Of a stretch of DNA of 43,098 nt, positions 18,166 through 26,802 are shown piece by piece (positions within the stretch are counted from its first letter, which is position 1; each line of letters starts with the position of its first letter). The notes beneath the pieces were generated by a model. It did no database searches, was not told the DNA's origin, and saw only the letters and a list, made by a program, of their open reading frames with translations. Both the position numbers and the translations under genes were made by a program. The stretch is taken from the NCBI GenBank assembly GCA_902500825.1, contig CABVRX010000025.1, positions 12,662 through 55,759 of the forward strand, read 5' to 3'. Origin of the DNA: an uncultured Nitrospira sp. (GTDB lineage Bacteria > Nitrospirota > Nitrospiria > Nitrospirales > Nitrospiraceae).

Positions 18166-18612
18166 ATGTGGGACAAAAAGCGAGAGCTCGAGTCTGATAA
18201 TGGAAATTTTACGGTTCTAGGGAAAGATGTCACGTTCAAAGGCATCGTCCACTTTCATAGCACCGTTCAGCTCGACAGCTCCATTGAGGGGGAAATTCAC
18301 GCCAAGGGCATGCTGGTCATCGGCGAAAACGCGCTCATCCGAGGCTCGATCATCGCCGAGACCATTGTCTGCCGAGGGAAAATCCAAGGAAACGTTACCG
18401 CAAGCAGCAAGATCCAGCTGCTCAAGCCGGCGGTCCTGCTCGGCGATATTTCCTCCCCGTCGTTTTCACTGGAAGAAGGCGCGTTCTTTAAGGGTTCCAT
18501 CGACATGGGTTCCCATCCGGTGGTCGATGAACTCCAGCAATCGACCGTGGTCCTCTCGGATTTTTCGCCGCGGCTCAGCTCATCGCGGCCTGTCCTGATT
18601 GAAAGTGAGTGA
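18166..18612 (+). CDS. Bactofilin (polymer-forming cytoskeletal protein)
   Basis: A 148-aa bactofilin. The start at 18166 (MWDKKRELESDN) has GAAAGGG upstream. The frame is open for 24 codons before it, but those carry no family character. The core beta-helix repeats are clear: TVLGKDVTFKGIVHFHSTVQL, SSIEGEIHAKGMLVIGENAL, RGSIIAETIVCRGKIQGNV and SKIQLLKPAVLLGDI. Bactofilins polymerise without nucleotides at the inner membrane and organise cell-wall enzymes or appendages. No membrane anchor is seen. Confidence 0.9.
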   Translation: MWDKKRELESDNGNFTVLGKDVTFKGIVHFHSTVQLDSSIEGEIHAKGMLVIGENALIRGSIIAETIVCRGKIQGNVTASSKIQLLKPAVLLGDISSPSFSLEEGAFFKGSIDMGSHPVVDELQQSTVVLSDFSPRLSSSRPVLIESE

Positions 18613-18931
18613 AGGGGCCGACGCTCCCTCGTGCCGACCTTTTCGTGCGGGTCTCTCCTCACGTTTGCTGATGCTTTGAACACCGCTTCAATCCATCCCG
18701 ATTGCCTATCTCGATAAAGCTGGTGCAGCAGAATGCGCATAATCTGAATGCTTCAGTTATGCTGGATCCTTGCAGCAGATACTGCTTCAGGTCCCGACAA
18801 GGAGATGATGTGACCGAACTGCCATTTATTCTTCCACAATAGATTCTCGCCGACGGCCCTTGCCTCAAACACATCCGATTCCAGCTTGTCCCCGTATATT
18901 AATTCATGGACCACATTGCATGAGGCAGGCC

Positions 18932-19690
18932 ATGATCTCATCTGTGATCGAAGCACAGCTCAGACAACCTGCGGGTGTTTCAGTGATGGACAACCCCGTT
19001 CTCCCGAATACCGCCGGTTCACTTGCACATCGGCGATTGTTCCTCATCATTGCTACCATTGTCTTCAACATTGTCGCGGTCGGACTACTGACATTCGTAT
19101 CCTGGTCTGATTGGAAAACCGGCGTCGCGTTGAATTTCATCGATAACGCCATCCTGCTCTGGTTCGTCGTTACGCATAGAGACAGGTTGTTAGCCCGGTT
19201 CATGCTGTTCGGTTTGGCCGTGGGATTTACAGAACTCGCGGCGGATGCTTGGCTGGTGGATTACACGAAGACGCTCGACTACTCCATCGGTGGCGGTCCG
19301 ATCCTCTGGCGTTCGCCCTTCTGGATGCCGTTTGCCTGGGAAATCGTGGCTGTGCAGTTCGGCTACATCGGACTCTGGTTGTGGCAGCACTTTGGCGGCA
19401 GAGGATTAGCAGGTGTCGGCCTGCTCGGCGCAGTGAATATTCCCTACTACGAAGAAATGGCCCGGCACATCAACTGGTGGCAGTATGCCAATTGCCGCAT
19501 GCTCTCCGACACGCCCTACTACATTATCCTTGGCGAGTTCGGCATCGCCATCCTCCTCACCATTCTGGCCAAACGGATCGTGCAGGGTACCTGGACAACG
19601 GCTCTCTTCGTGGGTACTGTCGGCGGTCTCGGTATCTTCGCCTGCTACGCGACGGCCTACGCCATCACCGATGGCAATCCTCTTTCCTGA
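18932..19690 (+). CDS. Polytopic membrane protein, hypothetical
   Basis: About 250 aa with roughly six to seven hydrophobic helices, for example LFLIIATIVFNIVAVGLLTF and FGIAILLTILAKRIV. Conserved-looking polar pieces include GPILWRSPFWMPFAWE and NIPYYEEMARHINWWQY. The start is unclear: ATG codons at 18920, 18932 and 18986 are all in frame and none has a strong ribosome-binding site. The last would put the first helix close to the N-terminus. Function unknown. Confidence 0.65.
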   Translation: MISSVIEAQLRQPAGVSVMDNPVLPNTAGSLAHRRLFLIIATIVFNIVAVGLLTFVSWSDWKTGVALNFIDNAILLWFVVTHRDRLLARFMLFGLAVGFTELAADAWLVDYTKTLDYSIGGGPILWRSPFWMPFAWEIVAVQFGYIGLWLWQHFGGRGLAGVGLLGAVNIPYYEEMARHINWWQYANCRMLSDTPYYIILGEFGIAILLTILAKRIVQGTWTTALFVGTVGGLGIFACYATAYAITDGNPLS

Positions 19691-19871
19691 GACGCCTCAG
19701 CAATCTACCTCCCATCGATCGCCCATGGTTCCCGCCGCTCCTTATCCAACCACTTTCGATCTGCCGCACTTCTGTAAGATACCACTTCTTAGCTGTTCAT
19801 CAACCGGAAGGCTTGCCGATGGCTCGAACCGCTCCATTCCTTCTGACGTTGGTTCCGTAACGAAACAGTCT

Positions 19872-20445
19872 TTAACTAGAGCAGACGACTTCTTCGACGA
19901 TCTGTTGTCCCTGACGTTGTGCGACGAACTCGCTCGGCGTCAAGTGCCCGAGTGAGCTGTGCGGGCGGCGTGTATTGTGGTCGAGCCGCCAGGCTTCGAT
20001 GAGGGCCTGCACCTCGGTGAGCGAAGCGAACGTTCAAGCACTCGTCGCGGAGCCGCCCGTTAAACGAATCGATGAAGGCGTTCGCTCATGCGGACCACTC
20101 GGCCCGGGAGCCGATCCACGGTGGAGGGCGATATGTTTCCGTCGGCGCACCCGCATGCGCAGCTGTAACCCATCCAGGCGATACAGGCGGCGGATGCGTT
20201 TCCGATTGATTTGCCACCCCTCACGCCGAAGCCACACCCAGATTCGCAAGTAGCCAACCCGCGGTCGGGCATGCGCGAGATCGCGAATGCGCAGTCGCAG
20301 TGCCGACTGATCGTTCGCGCGGCTGCGTCGATATCAGGAGGCTCGACCAAACTGCGCTAAGCAACAGGCCCGCGCACCACTCACCTGAACCGTCCCGTGA
20401 AGCCACTGGGCCAATTCCCGGCACCGGGCGGGCTTAGGCTTTTTT
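19872..20445 (-). pseudogene. IS3-family transposase OrfB, internally deleted
   Basis: The DDE integrase subunit in pieces. The -1 frame after the A8 run of orfA gives KPARCRELAQWL, then an in-frame TGA at 20334-20336 inside otherwise aligned sequence. Next come LRREGWQINRKRIRRLYRL and RRRKHIALHRG. The sequence then jumps from GPHE to NAFIDSFNGRLRDECLN, so the central catalytic part is missing. A further frameshift near 20030 precedes the normal end SSLGHLTPSEFVAQRQGQQ. Confidence 0.8.
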
Positions 20446-20700
20446 TTGCAGGGCCTCCGACAGCCTGTGCTTGTCGAGCGAGAGCCCCGCCACCAGCCGC
20501 TTCAAGCGGCTGGTCTTTTCATCCAATTGGCGCAGCCTACGGAGTTCGCTCACCCCAAGGTGCACGTATTTCTTCTTCCAGACATAGACCGTTTGCTCCG
20601 CAATCCCGTATTGCTGGCAGAGATCGCCAATCGGGATACCCGACTCGGCTTGACGAAGGGCATACACAATCTGTTCTTCCAAGAATTTCGACCGCTTCAT
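20434..20700 (-). CDS. IS3-family transposase OrfA
   Basis: An 88-aa helix-turn-helix protein beginning MKRSKFLEEQIVYALRQAE, with AAGGAG upstream of its ATG. It contains the HTH core GIPIGDLCQQYGIAEQTVYVWKKKY and a leucine-rich tail. It ends in a run of eight A residues just before its stop. In IS3 elements such a run normally allows a -1 frameshift into orfB to make the fused transposase. It is intact but has no functional partner here. Confidence 0.85.
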   Translation of the reverse strand: MKRSKFLEEQIVYALRQAESGIPIGDLCQQYGIAEQTVYVWKKKYVHLGVSELRRLRQLDEKTSRLKRLVAGLSLDKHRLSEALQKKA

Positions 20701-20761
20701 CAACCCACTCCTTTCGTCAAGGACCGCTGAAGCGCCATCGTACTCTCGTTTTAATCTGTCG

Positions 20762-21029
20762 TCGTTTTTGGGGGCCTACAGACAACGGCATCCGACCCCT
20801 TTAACGCGTCGTGGAATTATAGGGTAGAACCCGGACGGTACTTCCATTATGATGACCACTGGATGTAGATCTGAATGGTCCTAACCTGAAGCCATTGATG
20901 ACGGCAAATGGCCAGGTCAGTGATTCTACCGCACTACAGGTTATCGTCATTCCACTCCCGAAAGTCATATTGGGAGACAAATCAGAATCCAGATGGATCA
21001 TTCCGTGCAAACCAAAAGGAGGTTTGACT
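20762..21029. other. Upstream region of the exported helical protein
   Basis: About 270 bp between the IS remnant and the next gene. It must contain the promoter of that gene. The only clear signal is the GGAGG ribosome-binding site eight bases before the ATG at 21030. Nothing else is recognised. Confidence 0.35.
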
Positions 21030-21521
21030 ATGCAACTAGTAACAGCGCTTGTATGTGGATTATTCGTGCTGGTGACCAGCCCGGTTCTGGCGCAGGAGGC
21101 TGGCGGTGCGAGTCAAGCGGCAAACATGGACATTCTGAAAGAGAAAGTGAAAGTAGACAAGAAACTGCTCGTCGCTGAGAATATGGCACTCACGGACACG
21201 GAGGCCAAAGCGTTCTGGCCACTGTACGAGGCCTATCAGATGGACCTGAACCAGTTGAATAATCAGCTCGGGAAAGTCATCACCGACTATGCTTCCGCCC
21301 ACAACGAGGGAAAAGGCATGATCAAGGAGGACACGGCCAAGAAATTGTTGAACGAAGCGCTTTCGATCGATGAGGCAGAGGTGAAACTGAAGCGTTCCTA
21401 TGCGGAGAAAGTCGGCAAGGTGTTGCCGGCGACAAAAACAGCTCGCTATATTCAGATGGAGAACAAGATTCGTGCGTTGATCAAATTCGAACTGGCTGCC
21501 AACATTCCGCTTGTGTATTGA
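21030..21521 (+). CDS. Exported helical protein
   Basis: A 163-aa protein starting at 21030 after GGAGG. Residues 1-21 are a signal peptide (ALVCGLFVLVTSPVLAQE). The mature part is almost all alpha-helix, with a hallmark block NMALTDTEAKAFWPLYEAYQ and DLNQLNNQLGKVITDYA. The helix-loop-helix with LTxxEAxxFWPxYE resembles small periplasmic helical proteins of the Spy/CpxP kind, but I cannot prove this. A perfect palindrome follows 35 bp after the stop. Confidence 0.65.
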   Translation: MQLVTALVCGLFVLVTSPVLAQEAGGASQAANMDILKEKVKVDKKLLVAENMALTDTEAKAFWPLYEAYQMDLNQLNNQLGKVITDYASAHNEGKGMIKEDTAKKLLNEALSIDEAEVKLKRSYAEKVGKVLPATKTARYIQMENKIRALIKFELAANIPLVY

Positions 21522-21556
21522 GCCCCTAAGCTCAGAGGTTTTTTAGAACAATCGTT

Positions 21557-21586
21557 GGGGGGGCAGATACCGGTATCTGCCCCCCC
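21557..21586 (+). terminator. Perfect 30-bp palindrome, possible terminator
   Basis: Seven G, then CAGATAC, CG, GTATCTG, then seven C: a perfect inverted repeat with no loop. It lies 35 bp after a stop codon. The hairpin would be very stable, but no T-run follows, so it may act as a Rho-assisted or RNA-stabilising hairpin rather than a classical terminator. Confidence 0.5.
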
Positions 21587-21641
21587 ATCACGCATAAAGA
21601 GCGGCCCCGGTCGTCAATCGTGGACGCCATCCGGTACAGCT

Positions 21642-21720
21642 TCATGCCACCAGCGCATTGTCGTAACAGTTCCCCCGACGCAACATCAAGATGTGCACAC
21701 CGAAGTGTGCTATAGCCAAG
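21642..21720 (-). mobile_element. Fragment of an IS3-type transposase
   Basis: The minus strand reads RRGNCYDNALVA just before a stop. This matches the conserved SMSRRGNCYDNA segment before the catalytic Glu region of IS3-family OrfB. Only about 25 codons remain. The element is different from the larger IS3 remnant upstream, which lacks exactly this part. Confidence 0.5.
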
Positions 21721-21741
21721 CGCATAATCATTGATAGGCCT

Positions 21742-21925
21742 TCACGATCTGTCGAGGGAAGCGGTTTCATGGTATTCCCGGCGTTTCTTGAGCACGGCGA
21801 AGGCGTGCTCAATGGGGTTGAGATCTGGGGAATAGGGACAGGAAGAAGAAGGGATGCACCGGTTTTTTCAATGCGGTGCACGGTTTCCGGCGATTTGTGA
21901 ACGGCCGCGTTGCAGGCTGAGCGCC
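21742..21925 (-). mobile_element. Fragment of an IS630-type transposase
   Basis: The minus strand encodes NAAVHKSPETVHRIEKTGASLL. After a one-base frame change near 21835 it continues YSPDLNPIEHAFAVLKK, the C-terminal catalytic block of IS630/Tc1-mariner-like DDE transposases with its final Glu in NPIE. It ends at a stop at 21742. The N-terminal part is not recognisable in 21926-22160. Confidence 0.65.
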
Positions 21926-22296
21926 GACGCTGTTCTTCCGCTGAACTCGTTTTATGAGTGGCAAGGTTTCATGGAAGGGGCCGCGCTCTCCGGTATAACG
22001 GCTGCTCAATCGATCCTGACCGCAGCCAAGACCCGCTGAAACGAACAGGATGTTGGGGAAGGCCACCAGCAAGAAAGACTGTCGGTGGCTGTGGTCTTGC
22101 CTGAGAAGCGGCACGTCTTGACGCGCCGAAGCTAGGGGAACCGAAATGCCTGGCCCTTTTGACCATTTTGCCGAGTGATGCTGATTCAGAGCAGCTCAAG
22201 GAACACGAGAGTCGAATGGGCCGGGAGCTTCAAAGCATTCTCGACGCCTCAGTATTGCTTGCAATCGCCTCTATACATGGCAAAGACCAATGTGTG

Positions 22297-22744
22297 TTAT
22301 TTGGAGAAACCCATAAATGTGGCTCCATTCGCTGCTTGACAATAACAGGGAAACCCGACTGGTACGCCGGATAGCGGACATGCTCCCGCATCGGTGACAC
22401 ATACTTTTGCACCATCGGGAGTCGGCGCAGAGACTGTCGAATTCCTCTCTCGCCCCACCAGCGCATTGTTCAACCCCTTTGTGAGGCTGCCTGTAAGTCC
22501 ATTCACAAGGTTAGTCAGCACATCTTTGGTGAGGGCCTCCCAGAAATTCTCACCGTCGTTCTTGCTATCGCCGGCACAGGCCTTTTCTACTATCCTTCCC
22601 GTACCCTTGCTTTTCCAACTCGATGCGCTGCTCCACTGTACATCCTCCCCATGCCGCTGAATGTAAAATGACACCATTCGCGACCACAAGACAGCACACA
22701 AGGCCGAGTCCTATGCAGTGCGTTCTATTCGTAACAGCCTCCAT
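22297..22744 (-). pseudogene. Exported hypothetical protein, frameshifted
   Basis: Two frames together make one plausible exported protein. The first part starts at the ATG 22742-22744 after a GGGGG box, has a signal (GLGLVCCLVVANGVILHSAA) and runs to EQRIELEKQGYGKD. The second continues from about IVEKACAGDSKNDGENFWE through LTNLVNGLTGSLTKGLNNAL to a Cys-rich C-terminus ending ATFMGFSK. The switch point is near 22585-22605. Each part alone is truncated. The cause is a real frameshift or a sequencing error. Function unknown. Confidence 0.55.
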
Positions 22745-23057
22745 GCTTCCCCCAATATCCGTACTGTGAGTTGCCTTCGTCCCAATCCAAAGAATTTGCA
22801 TGTCGTATACCAATCGCACAGGCCAAGAATTGTGAAGAGTTGCTCGGTTGAAATGATTGCTTCGCATCGATGATCGCGAGAGAGGACGATACGCACGGCC
22901 TCTTGCGATCGATTGCGAACTGGGATGTCAACGTACCTAAAATAGTCCAAGTTGAATCAAATCCGATTCAGACGTCCGACGCCGGTTGGACCAGCGACAA
23001 AGGAGCGGGGGTGCCGTTGATCTCGTGTGGTCATCATCGCTACGATGACGACCATCC
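22745..23057. other. Intergenic region, no gene recognised
   Basis: About 310 bp between divergent genes, presumably holding both promoters. Small open frames exist but none has a convincing start signal or family match. The pair TTGAATC and GATTCAG near 22950-22970 could form a short hairpin. Confidence 0.35.
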
Positions 23058-23444
23058 ATGTGGACCAAGCTTCGGAAGACAGGGCTACTGGTAGGGGTGC
23101 TGGTTGTGTCTCTGGTCGGCTGCGCCACCGGACGCTATACGTCCTTAGGTGAAGCGGGAAAAGATGAGGTTGAGCGGATCAAGGAGAACGTCTATCGGGT
23201 GGAATCCCGTGTGAGTGTCTTCACCTCGCAGGAACAGCTGGACCGTTATCTGCGTCGACCCTGCGCGGAGCTGACGCTCCGCGCAGGGTACGATTTTTTT
23301 CACCTGAGTCAACGTGCCGATGTAGTGGGACTCTCACGCCGCACAGCCATGACGGTAACAATGTACAAAGATCACACACCGCCTGGGATTACGGAACGAT
23401 ACGATGCCAGGGAAGTCTTAGTGCAAACATCAACCATCCGATGA
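23058..23444 (+). CDS. Small lipoprotein (CC0125/CC1285-like), copy 1
   Basis: A 128-aa predicted lipoprotein. The lipobox is LVGC (Cys22) after the hydrophobic GLLVGVLVVS. The mature part contains ENVYRVESRVSVFTSQEQLD and CAELTLRAGYDFFHLSQRAD, followed by a SRRTAMTVTMYK strand. This resembles the CC0125/CC1285 lipoprotein family. A clear paralogue lies at 31153. Function unknown. Confidence 0.75.
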   Translation: MWTKLRKTGLLVGVLVVSLVGCATGRYTSLGEAGKDEVERIKENVYRVESRVSVFTSQEQLDRYLRRPCAELTLRAGYDFFHLSQRADVVGLSRRTAMTVTMYKDHTPPGITERYDAREVLVQTSTIR

Positions 23445-23544
23445 TGGACCGAATCTGACATTAGAGATAGAAATAACCTCGCCACTCCTTTACCTGACAC
23501 CATAAACCAGTTAGGGTAGATCTCTATCCCGATTGCAGTGCTGA

Positions 23545-24288
23545 ATGCCTCCTCGCAATCACTCAAGACATCGGCCTCGAACATCGACAGGTACGTTCCG
23601 CATCTTGCCGCTCGGTGACTCGGCAATCACAATCGAATTCGGCGACGAAATCAATCCCCAGATCAACGCTCGTGTAGTTGCATTTACCAAAACAGTTGCT
23701 GGTCAAAGCTGGAGCGGCATCTTGGATGTCGTGCCCACGTACCGGTCGGTCACCGTTGTTTTTGATCCGCTTCTGTGGAGTTCGTCTGTACTCGCCAAGA
23801 AACTCAACGTGCTGCCTCAGCTTCAATCAAACGAAATGGGATCGAATGGCATACTCCATGAGATTCCTGTTGTATATGGTGAGAAATGGGGACCCGACTT
23901 GGAGGAGGTTGCAGCATTCGCCGGCCTGACACCGGCTCAAGCCATCGAATTACACGCATCGACTCGCTACCGCGTCTATATGCTCGGGTTCAGCCCAGGA
24001 TTTCCCTATCTGGGACTGGTCCCTGACCCCTTGGCGATACCTCGCCGCTCAACTCCGCGCACAAAGGTCCCAGCTGGATCGGTCGGGATCGCGGATCATC
24101 AGACCGGCATTTATCCCAGTGCCACTCCTGGCGGTTGGCGTCTGATCGGCCGAACACCGATCCCGATCTATCACAAGACCGGCCCGAATCCATTCCTACT
24201 TAAGCCAAGCGACCTCGTCCAATTCAAGCCGATCGAGCAAGATGAATTCGATCGTCTGAGTCGTGAGGCCCAACGTGACGACCATTGA
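23545..24288 (+). CDS. pxpB: 5-oxoprolinase subunit PxpB
   Basis: PxpB (KipI/YbgJ family), 247 aa. With PxpA and PxpC it hydrolyses 5-oxoproline (pyroglutamate) to glutamate at the cost of ATP. It shows FRILPLGDSAITIEFGDEI, the cyclophilin-like MLGFSPGFPYLGLVPDPLA block and KVPAGSVGIADHQTGIYPS, all standard for the family. The gene overlaps pxpA by 14 or 26 bp depending on the pxpA start. Confidence 0.92.
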   Translation: MPPRNHSRHRPRTSTGTFRILPLGDSAITIEFGDEINPQINARVVAFTKTVAGQSWSGILDVVPTYRSVTVVFDPLLWSSSVLAKKLNVLPQLQSNEMGSNGILHEIPVVYGEKWGPDLEEVAAFAGLTPAQAIELHASTRYRVYMLGFSPGFPYLGLVPDPLAIPRRSTPRTKVPAGSVGIADHQTGIYPSATPGGWRLIGRTPIPIYHKTGPNPFLLKPSDLVQFKPIEQDEFDRLSREAQRDDH

Positions 24289-25036
24289 TCTGAACAGTGA
24301 TATGGGCGAATACGATAGCCCGGAGATGTTGGCGCGTGAGGCTCAACTCATGTCGTTCATCACATCCGTCAATGTCGCGTGCGACGGTCATGCAGGCAAT
24401 CCTGACCTCATGCGCCGGACTGCGAGATTGGCCGCGCAACATGGAACCGCAATCGGCGCACATCCGGGTTTTCCAGACACACACGATTTCGGGCGTCACG
24501 ACCGCCATGCCTCTCCAGCAGAAGTCGAATCATTAGTCATCACGCAACTCAAGACTCTGACCGAGGTGCTGGTGTTAGATCATCTGACGCTCACCCACGT
24601 GAAACTTCATGGCGCGCTCTATAACGTGGCGGCCAGGGATCGAGCAGTAGCCGATGCCGTTGCAAGAGCCGTAGTATCATTCGACCGACGCCTCTTTCTT
24701 TTTGCCCTTGCGGGATCAGCCCTTGTTGAGAGCGGCCGAACCGCCGGCTTGACTGTTGTTCAGGAAGCCTTCGCCGACCGAGCCTATCGGTCTGATGGGG
24801 CATTGGTCCCGCGCTCCCAATCCGGCTCTCTTCTCAAGACCGAACAGCAAGTTCGCCGGCAACTGCACGAGATCCTGAAGGGCTACATCACGAGCACCGA
24901 TGGGCAGCGAGTATTCCTACAGACCGATAGTCTGTGCATTCACGCAGACACACCGCATGCCGTTGAGTTCGGCCGTCTCGTTCGCAACGAGATCGAATCG
25001 GCTGGGATACGCATCATCAGGGCACAACACGCGTGA
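24275..25036 (+). CDS. pxpA: 5-oxoprolinase subunit PxpA (LamB/YcsF family)
   Basis: About 253 aa, LamB/YcsF family. It begins IDLNSDMGEYD, then SVNVACDGHAGNPDLM, GAHPGFPD and THVKLHGALYN, the metal-binding TIM-barrel motifs of the family. The usual CGFHAGDP is CDGHAGNP here. A GTG at 24275 puts the conserved block close to the N-terminus. A GTG at 24263 is also possible. It lies inside the end of pxpB and overlaps pxpC by one base (TGATG), so all three genes are translationally coupled. Confidence 0.92.
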   Translation: MTTIDLNSDMGEYDSPEMLAREAQLMSFITSVNVACDGHAGNPDLMRRTARLAAQHGTAIGAHPGFPDTHDFGRHDRHASPAEVESLVITQLKTLTEVLVLDHLTLTHVKLHGALYNVAARDRAVADAVARAVVSFDRRLFLFALAGSALVESGRTAGLTVVQEAFADRAYRSDGALVPRSQSGSLLKTEQQVRRQLHEILKGYITSTDGQRVFLQTDSLCIHADTPHAVEFGRLVRNEIESAGIRIIRAQHA

Positions 25037-25998
25037 TGAATCGGCAATCACCCTGCATCATCGTAGTCAAGGGTGGATGGTTGACCACGGTGCAAGACCT
25101 AGGACGATATGGCTATCAGCAGTATGGAGTCGCCGTAGCAGGAGTGATGGACCGCTTCGCCGCGACAGTCGCCAATCGATTGGTCGGGAATCCCGATCAG
25201 GCAGCGGTTCTCGAACTCACCCTGAAAGGGCCTGAACTCCAGTTTGAACAAAACACGATCATTGCCGTCACCGGCGCCGACCTCTCCCCGACCATCAATG
25301 GTAATAGTGTCTCACTTTGGGAAAGTATTCTGATTCCGCATGGCAGCCGGCTAAGCTTCGGTAAGCAACACACCGGGTCTCGAGCTTACCTCGCGATCGC
25401 CGGTGGCATCGATGTACCGCTGGTTCTGGGCAGCCGCTCGACACATTGTGTAAGCGAAACCGGTGGGCTCGGAGGACGGCTATTGCAACAAGGAGATATC
25501 TTGTATGGTGGGAAGCCGGTGAAATTTGCAGACAGTTTGATCGGCAAGCGACTTCCTGAGCAACTACTCCCTTGCTACGGACGGTCCGTAACTCTTCGCA
25601 TCATTCCTGGCCCGCAACAAGACTTCTTTTTAAAAAATTCACTCGCAACGCTGACGGAAGCCACCTACACGGTCACTCCTCAGTCGGATCGCATGGGGTA
25701 TCGGTTGACTGGACCCAAGGTTGCTCACAAGGGATCCTTGCGATTCATCTCCGACTGCACCACGATGGGCGCGCTACAAGTACCACCGGACGGACAGCCG
25801 ATTCTTCTGATGGCAGACCGACAAACCACCGGCGGCTATCCCAAGATCGCCGTGGTGATCTCAGTAGATCTCCCCCTTGCCGCACAACTGGCCCCTGGCT
25901 ATACCATTTCATTTACTCCATGCACCGTCGCACAAGCCCAGACAGCCTTGCGACAGCATCGTGCTCAGTTGGACGCGGCGCTGCCTCAGCACCAGTGA
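25036..25998 (+). CDS. pxpC: 5-oxoprolinase subunit PxpC
   Basis: PxpC (KipA/YbgK, biotin-dependent carboxyltransferase-like fold), 320 aa. Signatures are VVKGGWLTTVQDLGRYGYQ, AVAGVMDRFAATVANRLVGN, SRAYLAIAGGIDVPLVLGS and SDRMGYRLTGP. The order pxpB-pxpA-pxpC with one-base coupling fits an obligate complex. A GTG directly before the chosen ATG could also serve as the start. Confidence 0.92.
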   Translation: MNRQSPCIIVVKGGWLTTVQDLGRYGYQQYGVAVAGVMDRFAATVANRLVGNPDQAAVLELTLKGPELQFEQNTIIAVTGADLSPTINGNSVSLWESILIPHGSRLSFGKQHTGSRAYLAIAGGIDVPLVLGSRSTHCVSETGGLGGRLLQQGDILYGGKPVKFADSLIGKRLPEQLLPCYGRSVTLRIIPGPQQDFFLKNSLATLTEATYTVTPQSDRMGYRLTGPKVAHKGSLRFISDCTTMGALQVPPDGQPILLMADRQTTGGYPKIAVVISVDLPLAAQLAPGYTISFTPCTVAQAQTALRQHRAQLDAALPQHQ

Positions 25999-26221
25999 TC
26001 CTCTCCATGGCCTAGATCGAGTCAACCTACCTCCCGTGGCCATCCCCTGTGTTACGAGTTCTCTCTCATCTCCTAACAAACTACCTGCCGCACCAACCCT
26101 CAAATCGATAACCCATTACCATCGCATACGGGACAACCAGACCGATCAACTCTATTGCGCTATAGATCCACACAGATCTCGTAATTGCCCCAATAAGCCC
26201 TAGCCTAACGGGGCATAGCAT
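25999..26221. other. Intergenic region after pxpC, no gene recognised
   Basis: About 220 bp between pxpC and the first copy of the duplicated module. I see no ORF with a start signal and no obvious terminator hairpin. Confidence 0.35.
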
Positions 26222-26341
26222 TGTCCTTTCCCTGGCGCTACCATCCCGCCGCATTTGAGCACCAGGTTTTTGTCAAAGAATCTACAGGGAGGTTGAGATT
26301 GAAGGATGGGCTTTGTTGACCGGTGGTTCTGAGGAGAAGCG

Positions 26342-26461
26342 ATGAATCCATTTAGATACTCCCTGAATCGAAAAAAATTCACTTATGAGACTTTTACGTA
26401 CGAGGCCACAGCGCAATGCCCCAGAATTCTTACTGACTCATTGTGGTCCATTCCTTGCTGA
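26342..26461 (+). CDS. Small protein MNPFR family, copy 1 (39 aa)
   Basis: A 39-codon ORF with GAGGAG seven bases upstream. It starts MNPFRYSLNRKKF, and the second half reads ATAQCPRILTDSLWSIPC. The counterpart in module copy 2 shares MNPFR, the NR at positions 9-10, TAQC, SxWS and the terminal Cys, although the DNA has diverged. This supports a real small protein with two Cys residues. I know of no named family. Confidence 0.5.
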   Translation: MNPFRYSLNRKKFTYETFTYEATAQCPRILTDSLWSIPC

Positions 26462-26593
26462 AGGAAACCGTACCCGAAGGTACCCAATGTGTTGATCGAC
26501 AACCAACATGAACGATCGGACTTGTTCAGACGTACATCAAGGTTCCAACGGCGCGATTGACGTCATATGACTTTCTTGCTTGAAGGACATCCT

Positions 26594-26665
26594 ATGCACA
26601 CTTCACTGTGGTTGAACGTTGGATGGTTGCTCATCTTGCTCACGGTCGGTTTGACCGCCCGGTAA
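26594..26665 (+). CDS. 23-aa single-TM peptide, module copy 1
   Basis: A 23-codon ORF starting at the ATG 26594, with AAGGA eight bases upstream. It encodes MHTSLWLNVGW followed by a leucine-rich hydrophobic stretch and a final Arg, a minimal membrane-spanning peptide. In module copy 2 the same peptide is recognisable apart from one inserted base. The changes between copies are conservative (I/L, T/V), which suggests selection on the protein. Function unknown. It could be a leader peptide, a small membrane protein or a toxin. Confidence 0.5.
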   Translation: MHTSLWLNVGWLLILLTVGLTAR

Positions 26666-26802
26666 AACTCCGTGGCACACAACGTGTGCCGCGGCATTGG
26701 GCACGGTGATAAGTCAATAGTCAGGCCTGACACCATTTTTAATAGCCGTGCGTGACATCAAGTTCTTACGATTTCCTATTTTCTGCTTTTAGGGAGAGCA
26801 AC

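Larger units (their letters stand above)
19872..20761 (-). mobile_element. Degenerate IS3-family insertion sequence
   Basis: Remnant of an IS3-type element read on the minus strand, with an intact orfA and a broken orfB. The upstream edge probably lies just beyond orfA, in the TAGGCCCCCAAAAACG stretch near 20770. I could not confirm terminal inverted repeats or a target duplication. orfB has a premature stop, a large internal deletion and a frameshift, so the element cannot move by itself. Confidence 0.8.
26222..26733 (+). repeat. Duplicated module, copy 1 (upstream of the cytochrome)
   Basis: About 510 bp that align over their whole length with 28610-29112. Shared landmarks, in order, are GGCGCTAC followed by ATCCCGCCGCA, ATGAATCCATTTAGA, GAATCGAAA, CAAGGTTCC, TCACTGTGGTTGAACG, GGATGGTTGCT, and a final GCCTGACAC. 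Divergence is considerable, so this is an old duplication. The unit carries two small ORFs with ribosome-binding sites and ends just before the gene it precedes. A hairpin GGCACAC-AAC-GTGTGCC follows the second ORF in this copy only. Confidence 0.8.
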
